64,000 nucleotides of DNA from the NCBI GenBank assembly GCA_900079695.1, contig LT599022.1, positions 2,362,001 to 2,426,000 on the forward strand. Reading direction: 5' to 3'. Origin of the DNA: an uncultured Alphaproteobacteria bacterium (lineage in GTDB: Bacteria > Pseudomonadota > Alphaproteobacteria > Rhodospirillales > Rhodospirillaceae). The stretch's first letter is position 1. Every line of letters starts with the position of its first letter. The translations under genes and the position numbers were made by a program. Of the stretch, positions 9,285 through 18,330 are shown piece after piece. Under the pieces are notes generated by a model. That model did not search any database and was not told the origin of the DNA. It saw only the letters and a list, made by a program, of their open reading frames with translations.

Positions 9285-10405
9285 GAGTCGGATCTCCTGA
9301 GTTTGGGGGACAAGAGGATCACGGCGCCCGCGGCGACGCAAGCGCCGCTGGCGACGAGGGCGGCGTCGAAGCCGCCGCGGGCTTCGGCGAGCCATCCGGC
9401 GAGCATCGGCCCGAGTGCCTGGCCGATGCCGTAGAGGACGGTGACGCGACCGATCGCGGGCACGCCGCCGAGGTGGCGCGCTTCGGCGACGGTGAGCGCG
9501 GTGATGGCGAGGAAGGTGCCGCCGAAGCCGATCGCGGCGGCAAGGGCGGCGACCGGCGCGGCGGAAAGCGCGGGCAGCGCGATCGCCGCCGCCTGGATCG
9601 CATAGGCGAGGCCGAGGGCGCGCCACAGCCCGGCGCGGCGCGCCACCCGCCGCCAGACGAAGAACGCGGGCGCGGCCGCGAGCCCCGCCACCACCCAGGC
9701 CCAGGCGGCAAGATCGAGGCTGCCGCCGCGCGCCACCACCGCGACCAGGAAGGTGGCCGCGACCGAGTAGCCGAAGCCTTCGAGAACGTAGGCGGCGGTG
9801 AGGCGGCGCAGCGCCGGAGAGGCGGCGGCGAGCGCGGCGGGCGGAGCGGCGGCGTGGGCCGCGCCGGGGCGGGCGAGCAGCGCCGCGGGCAGGGCGAAAC
9901 TCAGGGCGAGCGCACCGAGAGCGAGCCACGCCGCCGCCGCGTCGGTCAGCACGAAGGCGACGGCACCGGACGCGGCGATGCCGAAGCCGACGCCGGAGAA
10001 CGCGAACCCGCCCCAGTCGGCGCGACCGAGGGCCGCGAGGCGTTCGAGCATCAGGCCGACGCCGAGCACGAATACCGCGGCGCTCGCCGGTCCGGCGAGG
10101 GCGCGCCACAGCAGCCAGGGGCCTAAGCCGCCCGTCGCCATCGCCGCGGTCGACAGCACCGACAGCGCGACGCACGCGAGCAACCCCGGACGCCACCACG
10201 CGGGCGGGGTGCGCCCCGCCGCCCAGCTCCCGAACACGTAGCCGAACAGGTTGGCGGCGGCGACGATCCCGGCGTCGGCGTCCGACAGGCCCTCCGCCTG
10301 CATCGCAGGCAGCAGCGCGGTGTAGCCGAAGCGGCCGATGCCCATGGCGAGCGCCAGAGCCGAAAGCCCCGCCGCCACCGTGATCGCCGCCCGCCGGTCG
10401 GTCAT
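9272..10405 (-). CDS. YbfB/YjiJ-like MFS transporter
   Basis: A 377-residue twelve-helix permease. The N-terminal motif GLSALALAMGIGRFGYTALLPAM is characteristic of the YbfB/YjiJ branch of the major facilitator superfamily. FVLGVGLMLERLAALGRADW and FGGTFLAITALTVAEARHLGG lie in the two half-loops. The substrate is unknown. It is divergent from a LysR gene across about 100 bases, the usual arrangement for a LysR-controlled exporter or permease. A perfect TATAAT hexamer lies on its strand at 10471-10476. Confidence 0.82.
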   Translation of the reverse strand: MTDRRAAITVAAGLSALALAMGIGRFGYTALLPAMQAEGLSDADAGIVAAANLFGYVFGSWAAGRTPPAWWRPGLLACVALSVLSTAAMATGGLGPWLLWRALAGPASAAVFVLGVGLMLERLAALGRADWGGFAFSGVGFGIAASGAVAFVLTDAAAAWLALGALALSFALPAALLARPGAAHAAAPPAALAAASPALRRLTAAYVLEGFGYSVAATFLVAVVARGGSLDLAAWAWVVAGLAAAPAFFVWRRVARRAGLWRALGLAYAIQAAAIALPALSAAPVAALAAAIGFGGTFLAITALTVAEARHLGGVPAIGRVTVLYGIGQALGPMLAGWLAEARGGFDAALVASGACVAAGAVILLSPKLRRSDSCPS

Positions 10406-10504
10406 CGCCGTCTCCCGAATTTTGTGCCGACGTAGATGATGCCTGCCGCCTTCCATCTCGACAAATGATATTATATGCTAGGAAACATCACAGGACATGA
10501 TGGC

Positions 10505-11344
10505 ATGCTGGATTTCCTCGCACTCGAAACCTTTCTCGCGATCGGCGAGACCGGCAGCGTCACCGCCGCGGCGCAACGTCTCAACTGCGTGCAGTCGGCG
10601 GTGACGGCACGCCTGCGCAAGCTCGAGGACGGCCTCGGCGCGACCCTCGCCGAGCGCCACGCCCGCGGCGTCACCCTCACCGAAGCGGGCGAGCGGTTGA
10701 TGTGCTACGCGCGGCGCATCGCCCGCCTCGCCGAGGAGGCCGAGGGCGCGGTGACGCACGCGGCGCGCACCGAAGACCGGCTGCGGCTCGGCACCATGGA
10801 GACCACCGCGGCGGCGCGCCTGCCGCGAATTCTCGCCCGTCTGCGCGCGGACGCGCCGGAGTTGCGCCTGAGCCTCGCGACCGGCCCATCCGACCACCTC
10901 ACCCGCGAGGTTCTGGCGGGGCGGCTCGACGCGGCGCTGATCGGCGGGCGGATCGAGCATCCGGAGCTGTCGCTGCGGCCGGTGCTGACCGAAGAGCTGG
11001 TGGAGGCGCAGGCGCCCGGCCTCGGCGACATGGCGAAGCGCACCCTGCTGGCGTTCCGGCGCGGCTGTTCCTATCGCGCCCGCGCCGAGGCGTGGCTGCG
11101 CCACGACCGTCGCGCGCCGTTCGAGGTGATGGAATTCGGCAGCCTCGATGCGATCCTCGGGTGCGCCGAAGCCGGGCTCGGAATCGCGGTGCTGCCGCGG
11201 GTGACGGTGGAAGGTCGCGCCCCGGCGCTTGCGCTCGCGGACCTGCCGCCGACGTTCGCGCGGCTCGAAACCTGCCTGATCGCGCGCGCCGACACGCCGC
11301 CGCCGCCGGTTCTCAATCGCCTGTGCGCGGCGCTCGCCGGCTGA
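10505..11344 (+). CDS. LysR-family transcriptional regulator
   Basis: A 279-residue LysR regulator. The winged helix-turn-helix is at residues 1-60 (LETFLAIGETGSVTAAAQRL, LTEAGERL) and the periplasmic-binding-like effector domain follows. ATG at 10505 is preferred over 10475 because the protein then begins with the standard LDFLALETFL and an AGGA site lies nine bases upstream. It is divergent from the MFS/tautomerase operon and probably controls it. Its 3' end overlaps the convergent amidotransferase gene by 32 bases. Confidence 0.87.
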   Translation: MLDFLALETFLAIGETGSVTAAAQRLNCVQSAVTARLRKLEDGLGATLAERHARGVTLTEAGERLMCYARRIARLAEEAEGAVTHAARTEDRLRLGTMETTAAARLPRILARLRADAPELRLSLATGPSDHLTREVLAGRLDAALIGGRIEHPELSLRPVLTEELVEAQAPGLGDMAKRTLLAFRRGCSYRARAEAWLRHDRRAPFEVMEFGSLDAILGCAEAGLGIAVLPRVTVEGRAPALALADLPPTFARLETCLIARADTPPPPVLNRLCAALAG

Positions 11345-12029
11345 CCCGGTCGAGCCAGGCGTCGATGATCGCCGCGCCCGCCCGCGCGGCAACGGCGAAA
11401 CGCGGCCCGCAGTCGGCGACGACGCGGTCGCGCTCGGCGGTGGGAATCTGCGGCGACTTCTCCAACCAGCGGCCGAGAATTTCGGGGGTGGCCTCGATAT
11501 GGCACTGGAACCCCCAGCTCGCGTTGCCGATGCGAAACCCCTGGTGCGCGCACATCGCGGACGAGAGGAAAAGGGTCGCGCCGTCCGGCAGGTCGAAGGT
11601 GTCGCGATGCCACGCGGTCAGCAGCGGTGCGTCGCCCGCCGCGTCGAGCAGCGGTTCGGCGGCGACCCTGCGCATCGGCACGAGCCCGCGCTCGAACGCG
11701 CCGGTCTCCATCCGCCGCACCTCCGCCCCCCAGGCGCGCGCCATCAACTGCGCGCCGAGACAGATGCCGAGCACCGGCTTGCCCGCCGCGTCGAACCGCC
11801 GCATCAGCCGCAGCTCGTCGGCGAAGCGCGGAAACCCTGAGTCGTCCCACGCATCCTGCGCGCCGCCCAACACCGCCAGCGCATCGTAACCGGCGTCGCT
11901 CGCGGGCAGCGGCGCCACCCCGGGTGCGTGCGGCAGAACCTCGTCGGCGCGCCAGCCGCGCGCGGCGATACGCTCGGCCAGCCGTCCCGCGGGCGCATCC
12001 GGGGCGTTGACGATCACGAGCAGGTGCAT
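11313..12029 (-). CDS. Class I glutamine amidotransferase-like protein
   Basis: A 238-residue stand-alone GATase1 domain of the GMP-synthase-like group. The catalytic triad is visible: Cys90 in GICLGAQ, and His177 and Glu179 in QCHIEATPE. Such proteins can hydrolyse gamma-glutamyl bonds or donate ammonia to a partner; no synthetase partner is adjacent. A second member of the same group lies at 45576-46292. Confidence 0.82.
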   Translation of the reverse strand: MHLLVIVNAPDAPAGRLAERIAARGWRADEVLPHAPGVAPLPASDAGYDALAVLGGAQDAWDDSGFPRFADELRLMRRFDAAGKPVLGICLGAQLMARAWGAEVRRMETGAFERGLVPMRRVAAEPLLDAAGDAPLLTAWHRDTFDLPDGATLFLSSAMCAHQGFRIGNASWGFQCHIEATPEILGRWLEKSPQIPTAERDRVVADCGPRFAVAARAGAAIIDAWLDRVSRRAPRTGD

Positions 12030-12080
12030 CCTTCCCGGGCTCCCGTGCGTTGGCGTTGGATTGCACAATAAGCGGATACC

Positions 12081-12091
12081 CCCGATTCGGG
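12081..12091. promoter_or_regulatory. Small palindrome in the amidotransferase/diguanylate cyclase intergenic region
   Basis: CCCGA-T-TCGGG is a perfect inverted repeat set in an AT-rich stretch between the divergent amidotransferase (start 12029) and diguanylate cyclase (start 12196). It may be an operator for either gene. No regulator can be assigned. Confidence 0.25.
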
Positions 12092-12195
12092 TAATATTTT
12101 GTCGCGAACAGGCGCTTAAACATCGATAATGTTCCCCGCATATAACAAGTATACAGGGGCAACGTCTCCTTAGGCGACGCGAGGATGCTCCGCGT

Positions 12196-13338
12196 ATGGA
12201 CAGCAAGACCCTGATCGTCGTCCTGTCTCTCCTGATCGCGCTGAACGCCGCGATCCTGCTGCTGCTCAACCGCCTGCACGGAGAAATGCCCGGCCCGCGG
12301 GACTGGGCGTGCGGCGCGGCCTGCATCACCGTCGGAGTGATGGTCGCGACCCAGCACGGCGGACGCTTCGCCTTTGCCGCGGTCGCGGCGGGCAACTGGC
12401 TGGTGGTGGCCGGCTACGCCCTGATCTTCATCGGCGTCCAACGCTTCTGCGGGTTGCATCCCCGCGCCGGAACCGTGCTGCTGATCGCGTCGCTGACGGT
12501 CGCGCCGGTGCTGGCGATGCCCGATCCCGACGGCGACGCGGTGGCGCGCGGCGTGCTGGTGGGGGCGGTGCTGGGGTGCTTCTCGATCGCGATCGCGGCG
12601 ACCCTGGCGAGCGGCGGCGGCGTGCAGCGCCTCACCGCCGGCGTGTTCGCGATCAACGCCTTGATGGACTTCGTCTACGGTGCGTGGGTGCTGGCGACGC
12701 CCGCCATCGGACGCGGCTGGGCGACCACGGTGTTCCTGATGTGGACGATCATGCTCGCGTTCGTCACCGGCGCGGCGCTGGCGCTGATGATCTCGGAGCG
12801 GCTGCGCGACGAACTCGACCGCCAGGCCAGCCACGACCCCCTGACCGACCTCCTCAACCGTCGCGGCTTCGACCTCGTCGCCGACAAGCTGTTCTCCATC
12901 CGCAGCCGCGACATGCATCCGTTTTCGGTGCTGATGATCGACCTCGACCACTTCAAGCGCGTCAACGACGGCCACGGTCACGAAACCGGCGACCGGGTGC
13001 TGACCCACGTCGCGCGGACGCTGGCGACGCACCTGCGGGCCGAGGACGTGTTCGCGCGCTGGGGCGGCGAGGAATTCATCGTGCTGATGCCGAACTGCGA
13101 CGCCGAGCAGGCGGTCGAGGCGGCGCAACGCCTGCGGACGGCGCTGGCGCAGCATCCGTCGACGCCGCGGGTGACGATCAGCATCGGCATCGCCACCAGC
13201 GGCGGCGACGAAGGCCTCACCGGCCTCAAGCGCCGCGCCGACGGCGCCCTCTACGAAGCCAAGGCGGAGGGCCGCGACCGCGCCGTCGCCGCCGGAACGG
13301 CGACGCGCGCGGTGGTCGGCTCAGGCGGTCTCGGCTGA
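12196..13338 (+). CDS. Membrane-anchored diguanylate cyclase (GGDEF)
   Basis: It makes cyclic di-GMP from GTP. Residues 1-200 form about seven hydrophobic helices with no named sensor domain, followed by a GGDEF domain beginning HDPLTDLLNRRGF. The active site is GGEEF (290-294). The product-inhibition I-site RAED (281-284) lies exactly five residues before it, so the enzyme should be active and feedback controlled. A close paralogue with the same layout is at 21853-22947. Confidence 0.92.
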   Translation: MDSKTLIVVLSLLIALNAAILLLLNRLHGEMPGPRDWACGAACITVGVMVATQHGGRFAFAAVAAGNWLVVAGYALIFIGVQRFCGLHPRAGTVLLIASLTVAPVLAMPDPDGDAVARGVLVGAVLGCFSIAIAATLASGGGVQRLTAGVFAINALMDFVYGAWVLATPAIGRGWATTVFLMWTIMLAFVTGAALALMISERLRDELDRQASHDPLTDLLNRRGFDLVADKLFSIRSRDMHPFSVLMIDLDHFKRVNDGHGHETGDRVLTHVARTLATHLRAEDVFARWGGEEFIVLMPNCDAEQAVEAAQRLRTALAQHPSTPRVTISIGIATSGGDEGLTGLKRRADGALYEAKAEGRDRAVAAGTATRAVVGSGGLG

Positions 13339-14295
13339 GTAGACCTCGGGGTTGAGGCAGTGCGGCGAGCGCCGGCCCGCCAGAACCAGATCGGCGTCGG
13401 CGATCACCGACAGGCCGCAGCGCTCCGCAGATTCCCGCGTATCCGCCCCCGAGTGGGGGGTGAAGACGACGCGCGGGTCGGCGAAGATCGGATGGCTGCG
13501 GTCCGGCGGTTCGGACTCGTAGGCGTCGATCGCCGCGCCGCCCAGGCGCTCGGCCTTGAGCGCGGCGGCGAGCGCGTCGAGATCGACCACCTCGCCGCGA
13601 GCGTAGTTGAGGAGGAACGCGGTCGGCTTCATCAGCGCCAGTTCCGGCGCGCCGATCAGGTGCGCGTTGCCCTGCCCGCCGAAGACGTGCAGCGACACGT
13701 AGTCCGCGCGCCGCAGCAGGTCGGCGAGCGGCAGCAGCTCGATGCGGTGCTGCGCGACGAACGCGGCGTCGGGGTAGAGTTCGGTGGCGACCACCTTCAT
13801 CCCCAGCGCCACCGCCTTGGCGGCGAGGTTGCGGCCGATGTTGCCGAGACCGACGACGCCGAGGGTCTTGCCCGAAAGCTCGGTGCCGACGTGGCGGCTC
13901 CAGCCGCCGCCGACCACCGACATGTGCCCCTGCGGTATCCGCCGCGCGAGGCCGAGCATGCCGCCGAGCGCGAGCTCCGCCACCGCGTTGGCGTTGGTGC
14001 CGGGCGCGTTGATCACCGGAATGCCGCGGGCGGTGGCGGCGGCGATGTCGATGTTGTCGACGCCGACGCCGTTCTTGATCACCGCCTTGAGCTTCGGCGC
14101 CGCGGCGATCTGCGCGGCGGTGGCGGCGAACAGACCGACGACCAGAATCTCGACGCGGTCGAGGACGGCGGAGACGCCGCCGTCCGGGAGGCTGGTGTCG
14201 GCACAGCGGACGAACTCCCAGCCGCGCCCGGCGATCTCCTCGGCCGGGCGGCCGGTTTTGGCGAACCCGGGCGAGGTGGTGACGACGACGGTCAT
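13321..14295 (-). CDS. D-isomer-specific 2-hydroxyacid dehydrogenase
   Basis: A 324-residue NAD-dependent dehydrogenase. The nucleotide-binding motif is GVVGLGNIGRNLA. The catalytic Arg (NYARGEVVD), Glu (YESEPPD) and His (TPHSGADT) are all in place. Family members act on glycerate, phosphoglycerate and related acids. It follows the aldolase-like gene by 13 bases in an operon with TctA/TctB, which suggests a role in breakdown of an imported hydroxy acid. The end overlaps the convergent diguanylate cyclase by 18 bases. Confidence 0.87.
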   Translation of the reverse strand: MTVVVTTSPGFAKTGRPAEEIAGRGWEFVRCADTSLPDGGVSAVLDRVEILVVGLFAATAAQIAAAPKLKAVIKNGVGVDNIDIAAATARGIPVINAPGTNANAVAELALGGMLGLARRIPQGHMSVVGGGWSRHVGTELSGKTLGVVGLGNIGRNLAAKAVALGMKVVATELYPDAAFVAQHRIELLPLADLLRRADYVSLHVFGGQGNAHLIGAPELALMKPTAFLLNYARGEVVDLDALAAALKAERLGGAAIDAYESEPPDRSHPIFADPRVVFTPHSGADTRESAERCGLSVIADADLVLAGRRSPHCLNPEVYSAETA

Positions 14296-14308
14296 GGCGG
14301 CTCCCTCC

Positions 14309-15196
14309 TCAGGCGGCGATCATGTGCTTTTCGAGGTTCGCGCGGATCTTCGCGTCGATCTCGGGCGTCGGCAGCAGCGCCGGCTGACGGCTCGCGCCGA
14401 CCGAGGAATCCGAGAGGTAGAGCGCGCGCTTGACCATCGCCGGCGGATAGCCGAGGGCGTAGAGGTCGACGCGCAGCGCGGTGAACCGCTCCTGCGCCTT
14501 CGCCGCCGCCGCGAGATCGCCCTTCTCGAAGCCCTTGACGATCGCGTTCAGCACCTCGGGCATGACGTTGCCGAGGCCGGAGATGCTGCCCTTGGCGCCG
14601 TGTTCGAGGGCGTAGTAGACGAGCGAATCCGGGCCGGAGAAGACGTCGAAGTCGCTCCGCGCGTTGGCGATCGCGAGATAGGCGTCGAGGCTCTCCTTGC
14701 CGCCGCCCGAATCCTTGATGCCGAGGATGTTGGGGTGCTCGGCGAGGCGGGCGCAGGTCTCGGGCTCGATGTGGTTCTGGGTGCGCGCCGGGATGTCGTA
14801 GAGATAGGTCGGCGTCGTCACCGCGTCGGCGACGCGGCAGAAGTGGGAATAGAGCCCCTCCTGGGTGCAGCCGATGAAGTACGGCGTGATCACCGCGAGG
14901 CCGTCGACCCCCGCCTTCTCCACCGCGCGGGCGAGCAGCACGGTCTCGTAGGTGGAGGGGGTGCCGACGTTGGCGAACACCTTGACCTTGCCTGCCGCTT
15001 CCTCGACCACCTCGGCGGCGAGCCGCACCTTCTCCTCGAAGGTCAGCGCGCTGAAATCGCCGTTGGTGCCGAGGCAGAGGATCGCGTTGCCGGCGGCGAC
15101 CTGGCGGCGCACCTGGCGGCGAGTGGCGGCGAAGTTCAGGCTTTCGTCGTCGTTGAAACAGGTGACGAGCGCGACGAACGGCAGACGATCGGTCAT
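14309..15196 (-). CDS. DapA-family (dihydrodipicolinate synthase-like) aldolase
   Basis: A 295-residue class I aldolase of the DHDPS/NAL family. Visible are GTNGD (43-47), the catalytic Tyr133 in YDIPARTQ and the Schiff-base Lys161 in GIKDSGGG. True DapA lies in lysine genes. Here the context is a carboxylate transporter and sugar-acid enzymes, so a keto-acid lyase or dehydratase is more likely. The start overlaps the end of tctA by four bases, and translation is probably coupled. Confidence 0.85.
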   Translation of the reverse strand: MTDRLPFVALVTCFNDDESLNFAATRRQVRRQVAAGNAILCLGTNGDFSALTFEEKVRLAAEVVEEAAGKVKVFANVGTPSTYETVLLARAVEKAGVDGLAVITPYFIGCTQEGLYSHFCRVADAVTTPTYLYDIPARTQNHIEPETCARLAEHPNILGIKDSGGGKESLDAYLAIANARSDFDVFSGPDSLVYYALEHGAKGSISGLGNVMPEVLNAIVKGFEKGDLAAAAKAQERFTALRVDLYALGYPPAMVKRALYLSDSSVGASRQPALLPTPEIDAKIRANLEKHMIAA

Positions 15197-16701
15197 GACG
15201 AAGCTCCCTCGGAAGCGGCCGCGGCGCGCGCGGCCTTGTGTTTGGCGCGACGCTCCTGCCAGATCGGCCAGGCCAGCGACAGCGGCGTGAGTACCAGGAA
15301 GACGAGCGTGATCGGCCCCGAGCAGAACTTCACCACGTCGTTGCCGACGTTGAGGAGCCCGAGGCGCAGGTTGGCCTCCGCCATCGGCCCGAGGATCAGC
15401 GCGATGCACAGCGCCGCCTGCGAGAAGCCGAACTTCTGCATCGCGTAGCCGAGCACGCCGAACCCGAGCATGGTGTAGAGGTCGACGACGTTGAGATTGA
15501 TCGCGTAGGAGCCGATGAAGCAGAACAGCGCGATCGCGATGGTGAGGATCTTCTTCGGCACCAGGAGGATCTTGGAGAAGTACGCGATCCCGGCCATGCC
15601 GAAGATGAACATGAAGATGTTGGCGACGAAGTTGCTGGTGAACAGCCCCACCACCACCTCCGGATGCTCCTGGAACAGCAGCGGCCCGGGCGCGAGGCCC
15701 TGGATCATCAGGCCGCCCATCAGCACCGCGGTGACGACGTCGCCCGGCAGGCCGAGGGCGAGCAGCGGCACCAGCGCGCCGCCGCATACGGCGTTGTTGG
15801 CGCTTTCGGTGGCGGCGATGCCCGGGGCGTAGCCGGTGCCGAACTTCTCCGGCGTCTTCGACACGCGGCGCGCCTCGTTGTAGCTGATCCACGACGCGGT
15901 GCCGGAGCCGACGCCGGGGACGATGCCGATGACCGTGCCGATCAGCGAGCCGCGCACCAGGGCGTTGGCGCTTTCGCGCAGGTCCGCCCAGGTCGGCCAG
16001 ATCCCCGAGACCTTCATGGTCTTGACCCGGTCCTCGAAGATGTTTTCGAGCTGCACGAACACCTCGGACACCGCGAACAGGCCGATCAGCGCCGGCGTGA
16101 AGGCGAACCCGGCGGCGAACCCGGTGATGCCGAAGGTATAGCGCGACGCCCCGGTGATCGGATCGGCGCCGACGCAGGAGATCAGCACGCCGAGCATGCC
16201 GGCGAGCGCGCCCTTCAGCAGATCGCCCGACAGGCTGGCGATGATGGTGAGGCCGAACAGCGCGAGCGCGAAGTATTCCGCCGGGCCGAAGCGTAGGGCG
16301 ATGTCGGCGAGTTGCGGCGCGAGGGTGGCGAGCGCCACCGCCGAGACCAGACCGCCGACAGCCGAGGCGATCGTCGCCATGCCGAGCGCCCTGCCCGCCT
16401 CGCCCTTCTGCGCCATCGGATAGCCGTCGAGCACGGTGGCGGCGGACGCGGGCGTGCCCGGGGTCTTGATCAAAATCGACGAGACGCAGCCGCCGTAGAT
16501 GCCGCCGACGTAGATGCCGATCAGCATCGACAGACCCTCGACCGGCTCCATGCCGAAGGTCATCGGGATCAGCAGCGCCACGCCCATGGTGGCGGTGAGG
16601 CCGGGCAGCGCGCCGATGACGATGCCGCCGAGCGTGCCGAGCGCGATCACCGCGAGGATCTCCGGCTCGAAGACGTGCAGGATGTACGACGCGTAATCCA
16701 T
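15193..16701 (-). CDS. tctA: Tripartite tricarboxylate transporter large permease TctA
   Basis: A 502-residue inner-membrane permease with about ten to twelve helices. Family segments seen are GIVIGALPGLTATMGVALLIP near the start, GIYVGGIYGGCVSSILIKTPG, GIVPGVGSGTASWISY and GLPGDVVTAVLMGGLMIQG. The tripartite tricarboxylate transporters use a proton or sodium gradient together with a periplasmic TctC protein. The small subunit TctB is directly upstream. No TctC lies in the operon; the only one in the window is at 22958-23929. Confidence 0.93.
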   Translation of the reverse strand: MDYASYILHVFEPEILAVIALGTLGGIVIGALPGLTATMGVALLIPMTFGMEPVEGLSMLIGIYVGGIYGGCVSSILIKTPGTPASAATVLDGYPMAQKGEAGRALGMATIASAVGGLVSAVALATLAPQLADIALRFGPAEYFALALFGLTIIASLSGDLLKGALAGMLGVLISCVGADPITGASRYTFGITGFAAGFAFTPALIGLFAVSEVFVQLENIFEDRVKTMKVSGIWPTWADLRESANALVRGSLIGTVIGIVPGVGSGTASWISYNEARRVSKTPEKFGTGYAPGIAATESANNAVCGGALVPLLALGLPGDVVTAVLMGGLMIQGLAPGPLLFQEHPEVVVGLFTSNFVANIFMFIFGMAGIAYFSKILLVPKKILTIAIALFCFIGSYAINLNVVDLYTMLGFGVLGYAMQKFGFSQAALCIALILGPMAEANLRLGLLNVGNDVVKFCSGPITLVFLVLTPLSLAWPIWQERRAKHKAARAAAASEGASS

Positions 16702-16725
16702 CGGAAACCCCTCCGGATGGGAAGC

Positions 16726-17163
16726 TTAGGGCAGGTAGACCTTCATCACCTGGGTGAACACCAGGTAAACGCCGCCGACCACCACAGGCGGCACCAGCAG
16801 CAACTGCGACCAGCGGCGCTCGCGCAGCACCAGCAACGCGACGACGAAGAACACCAGGGAACTGATGAGGTAGCCGACCGGCTCGTAGACCATGGCGTAG
16901 ACCAGCATCAGCAGCAGAAAACCGACGAGCTTGACGACCACGTGCAGGCCCGGAGGCGCGGCGGCCAGCTCCGCCCGGCGTTGCGACCGCCACAGCAGCA
17001 GCAGCGCGAACAGCGCAATGCCCGCGATCATCAGCCAGGGGAGAAAACTCGGGCCGAGGGTTCCGCCGGTCCCGGCGGAGGGGACGTCGAGCGTCCATCC
17101 CGCGACCAGGGCGGAGAAGCCCAGCAGCACCAACGACAGCCAGAAATCACTGTTGCGGCTCAT
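16726..17163 (-). CDS. tctB: Tripartite tricarboxylate transporter small permease TctB
   Basis: A 145-residue protein with four hydrophobic helices, poorly conserved as usual for TctB. The identity comes from size, the PSAGTGGTLGPSFLPWL loop and its place 24 bases before tctA. ATG at 17163 is chosen for length and a GAGGG site (CGAGAGGGTCGC) upstream. It is the first gene of the tctB-tctA-aldolase-dehydrogenase operon; a candidate operator lies about 75 bases upstream. Confidence 0.82.
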   Translation of the reverse strand: MSRNSDFWLSLVLLGFSALVAGWTLDVPSAGTGGTLGPSFLPWLMIAGIALFALLLLWRSQRRAELAAAPPGLHVVVKLVGFLLLMLVYAMVYEPVGYLISSLVFFVVALLVLRERRWSQLLLVPPVVVGGVYLVFTQVMKVYLP

Positions 17164-17234
17164 GCGACCCTCTCGGGTTGGTGAGACGCCGCCCCCTCGG
17201 ACGGCAAGGCCCATTGATGCATGGGCGATAGGAG

Positions 17235-17251
17235 TTGTCAATATGTTGTAA
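17235..17251. promoter_or_regulatory. Candidate GntR operator upstream of tctB
   Basis: TTGTCAATATGTTGTAA stands out in a GC-rich background. It shares TTGTCAA-N-ATGT with the reverse complement of the site at 18261-18278. It sits between the end of the GntR gene and the tctB start, where a repressor of the transport operon would bind. Confidence 0.45.
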
Positions 17252-17331
17252 TTTTTCCCGGCGACATCGGGGCATCGGCGCATTCCGGAACCGCATCCCC
17301 CTCGCCCGGGTGGGCGACTCCGCCCGCCGGT

Positions 17332-18093
17332 CTAAAGCGAGAGATCGAGCAGGCGCCCCTCGAACACCCGGTCGCGCGACCCTTCGAGATGGGCGCGCAT
17401 CAACGACGCGGCGCGCTCGGCGTCGCGGTCGCGGATCGCGGCGTAGATCGCCTGATGCTCCGCCAGCACGCCCTCGAGGCGATACTGCGGGCCGAGCAGG
17501 GCCGCGCCGTGGAACTTCATCACCACGCCGATCTGGTCCTTCAGCGCAAGCATCGTCGAGATGTAATAATGGTTGTTGGCCGCCTCGGCGATCGCGACAT
17601 GGAAGGCGAAGTCGGCATCCGAGCGGTGGGTATGGCCGAGGGTGGCGTCGCGCAGCAGGTCGAGGGATGTCGCCATCGTCGTCAGCGCGGCATCGTTGCG
17701 GCGGAGTGCGGCGTTGCGGGCGTAATCGGGTTCGATCGAAAGACGGAACTCGTAGCAGCGCTGGATGTCGGCGATGGTTTCCACCGGCGCGTAGCTCAAC
17801 ACCCCGCCTTCACGGCCGCGCGCGGAAACGAAGCTGCCGGCGCCCTGGCGCGAATAGATCAGCCCCTCCTCGCGCAGGTGCCCGAGCGCCTCGCGCACCA
17901 CCGGGCGGGAGACTCCGAACTGTGCGGCGAGCTCGTATTCGCCCGGCAGGCGCTGGTTATGGCGATAGTCGCCGGCGGTGATCTGCGCGAGCAGGCGCTG
18001 GTAGACCTTGCGCACCAGCGGCGAGCGCGGCGGGCGCTCGGCCGACGATTCGGCCTCGACTTCGGGTTCGGCGCGGGAAAACTCTTCGTCCAT
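17332..18093 (-). CDS. GntR-family (FadR/FCD type) regulator of the sugar-acid cluster
   Basis: A 253-residue regulator. The N-terminal winged helix has RLPGEYELAAQFGVSRPVVR and the wing YSRQGAGSFV. The FCD domain carries the metal-binding pattern (RLSIEPDYA, FHVAIAEAANNH, HQAIYAAIRDRD). ATG at 18093 is used because GGATG lies nine bases upstream; ATG at 18105 is in frame and possible. It lies between the transport operon and the divergent kinase operon. It probably controls both through the TTGTCAA-type sites, with a sugar acid or its phosphate as inducer. Confidence 0.87.
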   Translation of the reverse strand: MDEEFSRAEPEVEAESSAERPPRSPLVRKVYQRLLAQITAGDYRHNQRLPGEYELAAQFGVSRPVVREALGHLREEGLIYSRQGAGSFVSARGREGGVLSYAPVETIADIQRCYEFRLSIEPDYARNAALRRNDAALTTMATSLDLLRDATLGHTHRSDADFAFHVAIAEAANNHYYISTMLALKDQIGVVMKFHGAALLGPQYRLEGVLAEHQAIYAAIRDRDAERAASLMRAHLEGSRDRVFEGRLLDLSL

Positions 18094-18260
18094 GCGAACA
18101 TCCATGATGATGACATTCACATCTGGCACGATTTTGCCGCGACTTGTAAACAACGAACTCGCGTCTGCGGCCTCGCCGCGGGTTTCCACCACTTTCCGGA
18201 GACGGGCAAGCCCTTTCCACACCCGCGAATCCGGCGAGTCTCCTGCCCCGAAGGGATAGG

Positions 18261-18278
18261 TTGTTGACATGTTGACAA
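18261..18278. promoter_or_regulatory. Candidate GntR operator in the gntR/kinase intergenic region
   Basis: TTGTTGACATGTTGACAA contains two direct copies of GTTGACA and outer TTGT/ACAA arms. Its reverse complement, TTGTCAACATGTCAACAA, shares TTGTCAA-N-ATGT with the site upstream of tctB. The position, 53 bases before the kinase ATG, fits repression of both divergent genes. Confidence 0.5.
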
Positions 18279-18330
18279 GATGCGGCGCGCGTGCCTGAAT
18301 GATGGCGGGTTCCTGCATCGGAGAACCACG

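Noticed and set aside
14309-15196. Biosynthetic dihydrodipicolinate synthase (lysine pathway)
   Set aside because: The active-site residues are those of the whole superfamily. The operon context with TctA/TctB and a hydroxyacid dehydrogenase points to a catabolic keto-acid enzyme.
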